From contig NZ_BCTZ01000001.1 in NCBI RefSeq assembly GCF_001591025.1, positions 62,001-126,000 of the forward strand: a DNA stretch of 64,000 nt, in the 5' to 3' direction. This DNA is from Sphingomonas soli NBRC 100801. GTDB lineage: Bacteria; Pseudomonadota; Alphaproteobacteria; Sphingomonadales; Sphingomonadaceae. The position numbers and the translations under genes were made by a program. Below, one piece after another: positions 25,554 to 32,650 of the stretch. Position 1 is the stretch's first letter; every line of letters begins with the position of its first letter. Under the pieces are notes generated by a model, which ran no database searches, was not told where the DNA came from, and saw only the letters and a list, made by a program, of their open reading frames with translations.

Positions 25554-26495
25554 TCAGTTGGAGGTGTTCGAAGCGGCGCTCATCCGCTGCGCGAGTGTGG
25601 CCGCGCTCGCCGACGCGGTCCGCAGCGCTTGCGAAGCAGGCTCGACGAGGCAGTTGCTCGGGTCGGTCTCGGTAACAGCGCCGACGAGGCGCAGTGTCGC
25701 TTCCTCGAGTGCGGTGCGGATGCCGAGCTGGAGCGGCTCCTGGCCCTTGGCGCCCAGGTTCACGTCGAACAGCTCCGAGCCGAAGAAGCGGAAGACGTTG
25801 AACCCGACCTCGTAGCCCGTGAACTGCTTGGTCAGGCTGACCGTCTTCACCACCAGCAGCGAGCGGGTGTCGACGATGCGCAGGTCGATCGCGACCGATT
25901 GGGTATAGGTTCGCGCCTTGGGTCCGACCTGGCCGACGCGCAGCTCCAGACCGCCCGAGCGGATGTCGTAGTTCAGCTCGGTGATGCCGCCGACGATGTA
26001 ATAGTCGGACGCCGCGATCGTGCCCCCGAAATAGGGCAGCCACGGCACCGGCGCAGCACCGTTCCCGAAGACATGGGCGCGGCCGTCGCCGAGCTGGCGG
26101 CGGTCGGTATAGCCGAGCTCGCGTTCGCCGATCATCGGATCGAACCGTTCCGCCACCGTGACCCCGGCGCCGAGCTTGCCGAGCGCCGACGTCACCATCA
26201 GCGCGCCGCCCTGGGTGATCGCGGCGCCCTCGGCGATCGAATATTTGCCGGTATAGTCGCGCACGTCGCCGACCGCGATCACCAGGCGGCGCGTCTGGCG
26301 CTGTGCGAGGCGCAGCGCCATGCACGACAGCGCCGGGTCCATCGGGGTACGATTGTCCCGCGCGGCCGGGCCGACCGGCACCGGCACCTCGCCGGGCGCG
26401 AAGCGGCGCTGGTCGAGCTTGACGCAGCCGCTGAGCAGCAGCGCGGCGGTCAGCATCGCGACCGGGCCACGGGTGCGAGGGGGAATGCCGGCCAT
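25554..26495 (-). CDS. hfaB: CsgG/HfaB family outer-membrane secretion lipoprotein
   Basis: 313 residues. A lipoprotein signal (LTAALLLSGC) places the lipidated Cys near residue 24. CsgG-like features: LVIAVGDVRDYTGKY, an ITELNYDIRSGG strand, and SVAIDLRIVDTRSLLVVKT. CsgG/HfaB proteins form ring-shaped outer-membrane channels that export curli or holdfast-anchor proteins. The likely client is the repeat protein just downstream. Its ATG overlaps the stop of an upstream remnant (TGATG). Confidence 0.82.
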   Translation of the reverse strand: MAGIPPRTRGPVAMLTAALLLSGCVKLDQRRFAPGEVPVPVGPAARDNRTPMDPALSCMALRLAQRQTRRLVIAVGDVRDYTGKYSIAEGAAITQGGALMVTSALGKLGAGVTVAERFDPMIGERELGYTDRRQLGDGRAHVFGNGAAPVPWLPYFGGTIAASDYYIVGGITELNYDIRSGGLELRVGQVGPKARTYTQSVAIDLRIVDTRSLLVVKTVSLTKQFTGYEVGFNVFRFFGSELFDVNLGAKGQEPLQLGIRTALEEATLRLVGAVTETDPSNCLVEPASQALRTASASAATLAQRMSAASNTSN

Positions 26496-26545
26496 CAGTT
26501 GAGCACCCCGAACGCGCAGGCATTGGCGCCGGTGAGCGGATCCAA
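26495..26545 (-). pseudogene. 3' remnant of an upstream hfa gene (probably hfaA)
   Basis: About 16 codons ending LDPLTGANACAFGVLN, stopping in a TGATG overlap with hfaB. The Caulobacter order predicts hfaA here. The frame soon runs into the sigma-factor remnant on the opposite strand, so most of the gene is missing. Identification as hfaA rests on position. Confidence 0.4.
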
Positions 26546-26546
26546 C

Positions 26547-26751
26547 CCTGGCCAGGATCGAGCGCGAGATAGGACGGCTGGACCCGACGACGCGGCAAGT
26601 GTTTCTGATGCACAGGCTGGAGAGCCTCGGCTATCCCGAGATCGGCGCGCGGCTCGGCCTATCCGTTGCCGAGGTCGAGCGCCACATCACGGCAGCCATG
26701 CTGCATCTTGCGCGGGCGATGGACGCGGCGGAGGGCAGGGGGACGGGCTGA
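26547..26751 (+). pseudogene. Sigma-70 region 4 remnant
   Basis: An open frame ending TGA 26749-26751 encodes LDPTTRQVFLMHRLESLGY, then PEIGARLGLSVAEVERHITA, a clear ECF-type sigma region 4. Region 2 and the start are absent; the sequence abuts the hfaA remnant near 26546. It resembles the C-terminus of the FecI-type sigma at 38943. Confidence 0.6.
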
Positions 26752-26809
26752 CGCTCCCGGTTCCGATTGGTCTTGCCATCGCGGCGCTGCCTGCCACAGG
26801 TAGGAGAAC

Positions 26810-27712
26810 ATGATGCATACCGGCCTCGATCATCTGCCTCAGTCCAAGCAGCGCGAGCTGGGCCACGTCGTGCGCGTGCTGATCGAGGAGTTCGAGGCCG
26901 CCCACGCCATGGGTACCACGAAGTGGAAGAAGGCGGGACGCCTGTTCAAGCTGGTGCTGTACGGTTCCTATGCGCGCGGCGACTGGGTCGACGATCCCGT
27001 CGGCGGCTACCAGTCCGACTACGACATCCTCATCGTCGTGAACGACGAGCGGCTGACCCAGTTCGAATTCTGGTCGGCGGCCGACGACCGCCTGATGCGC
27101 GACACCACGATCACCAACGTGCTGAGCGCACCGGTCAACTTCATCGTCCATTCACTCTCGGACGTGAACCGCCAGCTGGAGAAGGGCAGCCCGTTCTTCG
27201 TCGATATCGTCGAACAGGGCATTGCGCTCTATGAGGCCGAGGGGTTCCCTTTCGTCCAGCCGCGCGAGCTTCCGCCCGAAGAGGCTCTCGCCGAGGCGCG
27301 GAAGTACTTCGACGAATGGTTTCCTAGCGCGGAGGCGTTCCTACAGAACGCGCTCGACAACATCGATCGTAAGCGTCCGAAAGAGGCTGCCTTCCTGTTC
27401 CACCAATCCGTGGAGCGGTTCTATCACTGCATCCTGCTGGTCTTCCGCCTCTACAGCCCAAAATCCCATCGATTGCGGTTCCTGCGTTCGCAAGCGGAGT
27501 TGGCCGTGCCCGAGCTCGCCGCCGCCTGGCCTCGCGGTGACCGGTTCAGCCGCCGCTGTTTTGAGCTAATCCGCCAGGCCTATGTGAACGCGCGCTACTC
27601 ACCTCATTTCGAGATTACCGATGAGGAATTGCGCTGGATCGGCGAGCGCGTCTCGGAACTGAAACTATTGGTTGAGTCCGCTTGCGAGAGTCACCTGAAA
27701 ACGAACGACTGA
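26810..27712 (+). CDS. Nucleotidyltransferase-HEPN single-chain protein
   Basis: 300 residues. The N-terminal domain has the pol-beta type motif YGSYARGDW (Gly52-Ser53) and a later SDYDIL with Asp70 and Asp72, the MNT catalytic pattern. The C-terminal half (about 150-295) is a HEPN domain with a late RYSPHF, an R-x4-H-like ribonuclease signature. MNT and HEPN are usually separate antitoxin and toxin genes. Here they are one chain, as in some signalling or tRNA-targeting proteins. AGGTAGGAGAAC precedes the ATG. A defence or stress role is inferred. Confidence 0.8.
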   Translation: MMHTGLDHLPQSKQRELGHVVRVLIEEFEAAHAMGTTKWKKAGRLFKLVLYGSYARGDWVDDPVGGYQSDYDILIVVNDERLTQFEFWSAADDRLMRDTTITNVLSAPVNFIVHSLSDVNRQLEKGSPFFVDIVEQGIALYEAEGFPFVQPRELPPEEALAEARKYFDEWFPSAEAFLQNALDNIDRKRPKEAAFLFHQSVERFYHCILLVFRLYSPKSHRLRFLRSQAELAVPELAAAWPRGDRFSRRCFELIRQAYVNARYSPHFEITDEELRWIGERVSELKLLVESACESHLKTND

Positions 27713-27751
27713 GATTGGGCCGGTTTCAGACCGGCAGCTTTCGGCGCTCTA

Positions 27752-28029
27752 GGGGCTGTTGAGATTCATCGGGAATTGATGACGGCGCTGGCGAGATAGA
27801 TCATGGCGGAGAAGCTGTGATCGGTTTTGTCTGCACGCATGGCGATGCGTTTGAACTCCTTGAGCTTGCAGAAGAAGTTCTCGATGAGGTGGCGCCATTT
27901 GTAGATCTCGGCGTCGATCTTGAGCTTCTGCGCGCGGCCAGGATGCTGGGAGATGACGATCTTGGCCCCGCGGCCGTTGAGTTCGGCGACGAGCGCGTTG
28001 CTGTCGAAGGCCTTGTCGGCGATCAGGCC
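27752..28029 (-). mobile_element. IS5-family transposase 3' half (leftward)
   Basis: A minus-strand frame ending TGA 27768-27766 encodes LIADKAFDSNALVAELNGRG, then IYKWRHLIENFFCKLKEFKR and MIYLASAVINSR: the YREK-region end of an IS5/IS427-type DDE transposase. The outer end carries GGGGCTGTTGAGATTCA, typical of IS427-group termini. The 5' half is missing: at about 28026 the sequence switches into a second transposase on the other strand. Confidence 0.75.
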
Positions 28030-28436
28030 TGACCACCAAGCTCCACGCCGTCGTCGATGCCAATGGCATGCCGATCAGCCTCGTCCTGAGCGAGGGGCAA
28101 GCCTGGGACGGGCATAGTGCTCAGCGGATGCTGGGGAGCCTGACGCCGGGTTCTATCTTCCTCGCCGACCGTGCCTACGACGCCGACAAGTTACGCCAAG
28201 CCATCGCGAGCAAAGGCGCCTTCGCCAACATCCCGCCCATGCCTCAGCGGACGCGACGCTCGGCCTTCAGCCCGTTCCTCTACCGCCAGCGCAACCTCAT
28301 CGAACGCTTCTTCAACAAACTCAAACACTTCAGAGCCGTCGCCACCCGCTACGATAAGCGCGATGACAATTTCCTCGCCTCAATCCAACTCGCCTCACTA
28401 CGCATCTGGATGCGGTTTAATGAGTCGGTGACCTAG
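28026..28436 (+). mobile_element. IS5-family transposase 3' half (rightward)
   Basis: A plus-strand frame from about 28026 reads GLTTKLHAVVDANGMPISLV, then IFLADRAYDADKLRQAI and RQRNLIERFFNKLKHFRAV to the stop at 28436. This is the C-terminal two thirds of a different IS5-family transposase, with no start. It abuts the leftward half at a shared GGCCTGA, giving a head-to-head chimera. Neither is likely active. Confidence 0.75.
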
Positions 28437-28724
28437 AGTAGGAAAGGAGCCGGAAACGCGCTCGTAATCTGACCGACTATCAAGCCGCCCAATCTGCAGC
28501 CATACCGGCGAACCGCGCGGACTTCCCGATGCGGAGCCGACCTGTACCATTAGAATCTAGACCCGCGCTGCGAGCGATCAGTGCTCGCACAGCGGCCCTA
28601 GCTGTCCGAACCGTTGCTCCAAAGGGCATGCCTTATTGGGACTTCCCTCCAAACGGTGTTAACTGAATATGATAACTAGGGTTGCGCGCCAGCTCTCTTT
28701 GTGATGCCTTAAATGCGGAGGGGA
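28437..28724. other. Intergenic, no gene recognised
   Basis: 288 bases between the IS5 remnants and a lipoprotein gene. Mixed composition, with an AT-richer tail. No open frame or structured repeat stands out. Confidence 0.35.
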
Positions 28725-29129
28725 TCAGAATGGATAGATCCGGGGGACGCCCCTAGGCCCGGGCAACAGGTCGACATCCTTTACGCGAAGGATTGTCAGG
28801 TCGGTCAGGCGAAGCGAAACCTTGCGATTGTAGCTCGGGTCGAGGTTCAGGAAGTCGAGCAGGCCAGCGGTGAAATTCGCGCGCAGCTCGTTATTGAGCG
28901 TGATACCACTGAGGCTGCGCATCGTCTCGATATTATCCGGTGCAGCGGCGTCGCCGGCGGCGCCAAAGCCATCGACCCAGACCGCGCCTACCGGCACGTC
29001 AGCGCGCGGCACCTGAAGCGCGGCAAAGCCGTCGTAGAGCCCGTTAGGCCTCGGCATATAGGCTTCCCGCGCGCTGCAACCGCTGAGCAGGATGGCTCCG
29101 CCTGCCGCAAGAAAGAGAGGCTGCAGCAT
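28725..29129 (-). CDS. Putative lipoprotein
   Basis: 134 residues from ATG 29129. The N-terminus MLQPLFLAAGGAILLSGC is a lipobox with lipidated Cys18. The rest has two predicted strand-rich blocks and ends PGPRGVPRIYPF. It starts one base after the stop of the 59-residue gene, so the two are coupled. No family recognised. Confidence 0.6.
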   Translation of the reverse strand: MLQPLFLAAGGAILLSGCSAREAYMPRPNGLYDGFAALQVPRADVPVGAVWVDGFGAAGDAAAPDNIETMRSLSGITLNNELRANFTAGLLDFLNLDPSYNRKVSLRLTDLTILRVKDVDLLPGPRGVPRIYPF

Positions 29130-29130
29130 C

Positions 29131-29310
29131 TCAGTGCTCGCTATGTGCGGCAATATAGGCTCGCACGCGCGCGGCAGTCTTGTCGCGAGGCTGCCGGCCA
29201 TCCCTGAGGTCAAAGACAAAACAAGGGTCGCCGACCGCGTCACGGCCAAACCGGGTCGGCGGGAGTCTGCGTGCCTTGATGTGATCTTCGACAAGCTTGA
29301 GCAGTCGCAT
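29131..29310 (-). CDS. Small conserved hypothetical protein
   Basis: 59 residues from ATG 29310, with GCGAGG about five bases upstream; an in-frame alternative at 29328 lacks one. MRLLKLVEDHIKARRLPPT, FGRDAVGDPCFVFDLRDG and ARVRAYIAAHSEH suggest a compact helical DNA-binding-like protein. It lies 20 bases from a LexA box and diverges from the S24 regulator. Confidence 0.6.
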   Translation of the reverse strand: MRLLKLVEDHIKARRLPPTRFGRDAVGDPCFVFDLRDGRQPRDKTAARVRAYIAAHSEH

Positions 29311-29329
29311 GGGAACCTCGCGAATCAAT

Positions 29330-29344
29330 GTTCCTTATTTGTTC
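29330..29344. promoter_or_regulatory. LexA (SOS) box
   Basis: GTTC CTTATTT GTTC on the plus strand, a perfect GTTC-N7-GTTC. It is 20 bases from the leftward 59-residue gene and 52 bases from the S24 regulator. Either or both divergent units may be damage-inducible. Confidence 0.75.
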
Positions 29345-29352
29345 GCGCGTCA

Positions 29353-29380
29353 TTTCCTACTTGTCTAGGCATTTTCCTAC
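29353..29380. promoter_or_regulatory. Direct repeats TTTCCTAC (x2) upstream of the S24 regulator
   Basis: TTTCCTAC occurs at 29353-29360 and 29373-29380, exactly 20 bases apart, ending 15 bases before the S24 start. Related GTAGGAGA and GTAGGAAA lie on the plus strand at 30066-30084, beyond the gene. These are probably operators of the S24 regulator itself. Confidence 0.5.
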
Positions 29381-29395
29381 GCTACGTACGATTGT

Positions 29396-30037
29396 ATGAA
29401 AGCGCATGACCCACGCACCGAGCTTGACCGGCTCATCACGGAAGGCGGGCATAGCTACGCCTCCATTTCGCGCCTGCTCGGCCGCAACGCCGCTTATGTG
29501 CAGCAGTTTATCAAAAGGGGTACGCCCGGTCGCCTCGAGGAAGAGGATCGCGGATTGCTGGCGCGATTTTTTGGTGTCAGCGAAGACCTGCTGGGGGGGC
29601 AGTCTCCGGCACCCGCATCCTTGACCCTTATACCGCGCTTTGCCGTCCTGGCGTCCGCCGGCGCGGGAAGCATGGTGGATGGCGAGCTATCGGTAGGTCA
29701 ATATGGATTTGACCCTCGCTGGCTTCGATCCCTAACATCTTCTCGCCCGGAGCAGCTGTCGATCATTTCCGTTACGGGTGACTCGATGAGTCCGCTTCTG
29801 AATGACGGTGATGATGTTCTGGTCGATAGCGCCTCTGCAGCGCAGCGACTGCGCGACGGCGTGTATGTCCTGCGGCGCGACGATACCCTGATGATCAAGC
29901 GTCTTTCGCTGCATCCAGGCTCTGGAACATTGACCATCGCCAGCGACAATCCGGCATATCCTACGTGGCGCGATTGCCCGCTGAATACGGTCGATATCGT
30001 CGGTCGGGTTCTGTGGGCCGGTCGGCGCCTTCGCTAA
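29396..30037 (+). CDS. S24 family (LexA/C1-like) repressor-peptidase
   Basis: 213 residues. An N-terminal helix-turn-helix (GGHSYASISRLLGRNAAYVQ) is followed by an S24 peptidase domain from about residue 95. The catalytic pair is Ser130 in GDSMSPLL and Lys168 in TLMIKRL. Phage-type S24 repressors self-cleave on RecA activation and release their operators. A LexA box and two TTTCCTAC repeats lie upstream. No clear ribosome site precedes the ATG at 29396. It probably controls itself and perhaps the secreted genes that follow. Confidence 0.88.
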   Translation: MKAHDPRTELDRLITEGGHSYASISRLLGRNAAYVQQFIKRGTPGRLEEEDRGLLARFFGVSEDLLGGQSPAPASLTLIPRFAVLASAGAGSMVDGELSVGQYGFDPRWLRSLTSSRPEQLSIISVTGDSMSPLLNDGDDVLVDSASAAQRLRDGVYVLRRDDTLMIKRLSLHPGSGTLTIASDNPAYPTWRDCPLNTVDIVGRVLWAGRRLR

Positions 30038-30042
30038 TCCTA

Positions 30043-30084
30043 CAAAATTGCATCGCATCAACTTTGTAGGAGAAATGTAGGAAA
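30043..30084. promoter_or_regulatory. Inverted CCTACAAA/TTTGTAGG and GTAGGAAA motif cluster
   Basis: CCTACAAA and TTTGTAGG form an eight-base inverted repeat around 16 bases (about 30039-30070). GTAGGAGA and GTAGGAAA follow at 30066-30073 and 30077-30084. The core GTAGGA matches the repeats before the S24 gene in reverse orientation. It could be an operator for the secreted ORF at 30164, or a weak terminator of the S24 gene. Confidence 0.45.
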
Positions 30085-30163
30085 TCTCCTGCGACTTCGT
30101 TGAGTGTCCGGCAGCGGTGATCCCCTCCTCGGCCGCTGCCGGGCATCAACGGAGAAATGAACA

Positions 30164-30748
30164 ATGCGACGAACAGAGATTCTGTGCGCGGTTGGGCTAA
30201 CGGCACTTGCTGTCGCGTCCGCGCAATCTGCACCAGTGCCGCTCGGCAACGAGACGGCGACCTATTCCTATGATGCTCTCGGCCGACTGACCGGCAGCGT
30301 GATCACGAGCGGCCCCAATAACGGGCGCCAGACTGGCACCTGCTTCGACGCGGCCGGCAACCGGATCCGCCAGGACGCGGCGACGTCGACTATCGCGGCC
30401 TGCCCGACGCCGACGCCGAGCCCGACGCCGACTCCCACGCCGACCAATTCCCCGCCGACCGCGGTGGCGGATAGCATCAACGTGCTGTGCAATGACAGCG
30501 ACACAATCGACCTGATCGCCAATGATAGCGATCCTGAGAGCAACGCACCGCTGACGCTGGTGAGCATCACCTACAGCTCGGGCGGCGGAGCCTCCGCCTC
30601 GGTCGCGTCGAGCACATCGGCGGCGGTCACTGGCGACGCGTCACGGAGCACCACCGTATTCACCTACGTCGTTCAGGACAGCTTGGGCGCGCAATCCAAC
30701 GGCACGCTGACGGTGGTTTCCATCGGCCCATTCAGCGTCTGCAGCTAA
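30164..30748 (+). CDS. Secreted YD-repeat/cadherin-like short protein
   Basis: 194 residues. A signal peptide ends around ASAQSAPV (residues 17-24). One Rhs-type unit follows (ATYSYDALGRLTGS, CFDAAGNRIRQD), then a threonine-proline linker. The C-terminal domain (PPTAVADSINVLCNDSDTID, FTYVVQDSLGAQSNGTLTVV) resembles VCBS/cadherin-like Ig repeats. First of three consecutive secreted genes with Rhs character. Probably a surface or scaffold component. Confidence 0.7.
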   Translation: MRRTEILCAVGLTALAVASAQSAPVPLGNETATYSYDALGRLTGSVITSGPNNGRQTGTCFDAAGNRIRQDAATSTIAACPTPTPSPTPTPTPTNSPPTAVADSINVLCNDSDTIDLIANDSDPESNAPLTLVSITYSSGGGASASVASSTSAAVTGDASRSTTVFTYVVQDSLGAQSNGTLTVVSIGPFSVCS

Positions 30749-30762
30749 AAGGAATCAATGAC

Positions 30763-32625
30763 ATGCAAACCAATCGCTATCTGCGCGCGACGCTGCTCGC
30801 GTGCGCCAGTCTGCTCGCCTCGACCGCCGCGGCGCAGGACAAGGAACCCGCGCCCAAGATCGACAGCACCAGCCCCGGCGGCGTCAGCTATGGCACCGGT
30901 GCCTTCACTTATGAGGTACCGGTCCTCTCGATCGGCTCGGGTGGTTTCCCACAGGCGCTGCAGCTGAGCCATCAGTATCGCAGCGACGGCGCCCGCGATC
31001 CGAGTACGGCATGGACGACGAATCTCGACACGCGCATTAGCGCGACGCGCACAGATACCGTCATGGAATCGACCTGCCCGCCTTATTGCAACCCGGGCGA
31101 CTACACCTGGTCGTGGAACCTCGTCATCGGCCATCGTTCGGCGAGCTTCTACAAGGTCGGCGCGGGCGCGGGTCCTGGGCCATATACGCCGACACAACTC
31201 GATGGTTCGTCGCTGACCTATATTCCGAGCGGCGCCTATGCCGGCAAGCATCTCTACACCAGCAGCGATGGCGCGGAGATGGTTCTCGACCTGCCAACCG
31301 GCGGCGGCACCAGCGGCCCACCGCTCAGCTGGACCGAAGCCGACGGCACGACGATCGCTTATGGCGCGTCGAGCATCTCGACTAACCGGGGCGTCGCGAT
31401 CTTTCGCGAAAACGGGACGGGTAAGACCTGCGCGATCAACCTCACCCAATACTATCTGCCCGCGCTCTCCGCCTGCCCCAGCGGCGTGCCGACATCGACG
31501 CAGGGCGGCAGCGGCAATATCACCACAATCACCAATAGCAGCGGCGGCACCTACACCTTCACCTATGGCACCGACACCTATGACGGCGACGACGGCCATC
31601 TGCTGTGCGTGACCGAACCGGACCAGAGCGGCTGCACGATCAGCAACACTTATGACGACTGCGACGGCTATGGCTATCTGGCCGATGGCGACCTCAACTG
31701 GAACGGCAGCCGCGACCGCGTCACCGCCCAGAGTTTCGCGACCGGCGAGACGATCGCCTACAGCTATCTGGAATCGGAATATTCGCCGGGCGTGCCGCGC
31801 ACGGCATGCCGGATGAATCTCCAGACGACGATGACCCGCGACGGCCAGAATGTCGTGGTCGGCCTGTCCAATGTCGGTGGCCCGACCTCGATCCAGAACG
31901 AACTCGGCAAGACGTCGACGCTATCCTATACCGGCCCCAGCGTCACCTATGCCGATTTCACCCGGCCGCTGAAATATACCGCACCCGAGGGCAACAGCGT
32001 CGAATATACCTATGACGCGCGGGGCAACATCACCGAGACGCGGCGCAAGAAGAAGACTGGCGCCAGCGAAGCCGATATCGTCACGAGCGCGACCTATCCC
32101 TCGTCGTGCAGTGCCAGCGGTATTTCGGCCAAGAACTGCAATAAGCCGGCCACCGTCACCGACGCCAACGGCAACGTCACCAGCTACACCTATAGCGACG
32201 TGCATGGCGGCGTGCTGACCGAGACCGGCCCGGCGGTGCAAGTCAACGGCACCGGCTCGGCGATCTCCCCGGTCAAGCGCTACGCCTATGCGCAGCGCTA
32301 TGCCTGGATCAAGAATTCGGGCGGCACGTTCAGTCAGGCGGCAACGCCGGTATGGGTGCTGACCGAGGAGCGCAGCTGCCGGACCACCGCGACGGTCAGC
32401 AATGCCTGCTCGGGCGGCGCCAATGACGAAGTGATCGTCAGTTACGACTATGGCCCCGACACCGGCTTGGTTGGCAACAATCTCTGGCTGCGCGGCAAGA
32501 CCGTCACGGCCTACGACACCACGCTCACCAGCGTGACCTCGCTGCGCACGTGCTACGGCTATGATGCACAGGGAAACAAAATCTGGGAAACCACGCCGCG
32601 TGCTGGCCTCAGCGCTTGCTACTGA
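30763..32625 (+). CDS. Secreted Rhs-family protein, N-terminal segment
   Basis: 620 residues. A signal peptide ends about ASTAAAQD. The N-terminal section (SPGGVSYGTGAFTYEVPVLS) is typical of YD-shell proteins. YD-like repeats run through the rest: YTYDARGNITETR, TDANGNVTSYTYSD, CYGYDAQGNKIWET. It ends in mid-array without a core-terminating DPxG motif; the array resumes in the next gene, which has its own signal peptide. The two may form one shell from two exported chains. Confidence 0.78.
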   Translation: MQTNRYLRATLLACASLLASTAAAQDKEPAPKIDSTSPGGVSYGTGAFTYEVPVLSIGSGGFPQALQLSHQYRSDGARDPSTAWTTNLDTRISATRTDTVMESTCPPYCNPGDYTWSWNLVIGHRSASFYKVGAGAGPGPYTPTQLDGSSLTYIPSGAYAGKHLYTSSDGAEMVLDLPTGGGTSGPPLSWTEADGTTIAYGASSISTNRGVAIFRENGTGKTCAINLTQYYLPALSACPSGVPTSTQGGSGNITTITNSSGGTYTFTYGTDTYDGDDGHLLCVTEPDQSGCTISNTYDDCDGYGYLADGDLNWNGSRDRVTAQSFATGETIAYSYLESEYSPGVPRTACRMNLQTTMTRDGQNVVVGLSNVGGPTSIQNELGKTSTLSYTGPSVTYADFTRPLKYTAPEGNSVEYTYDARGNITETRRKKKTGASEADIVTSATYPSSCSASGISAKNCNKPATVTDANGNVTSYTYSDVHGGVLTETGPAVQVNGTGSAISPVKRYAYAQRYAWIKNSGGTFSQAATPVWVLTEERSCRTTATVSNACSGGANDEVIVSYDYGPDTGLVGNNLWLRGKTVTAYDTTLTSVTSLRTCYGYDAQGNKIWETTPRAGLSACY

Positions 32626-32650
32626 CCCGAAAAGAATGTGAGAACATATC

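Noticed and set aside
24400..26500. Long plus-strand frames antisense to the hfaD and hfaB genes
   Set aside because: Mirror frames caused by GC-biased codons; the minus-strand products have signal peptides and family motifs.
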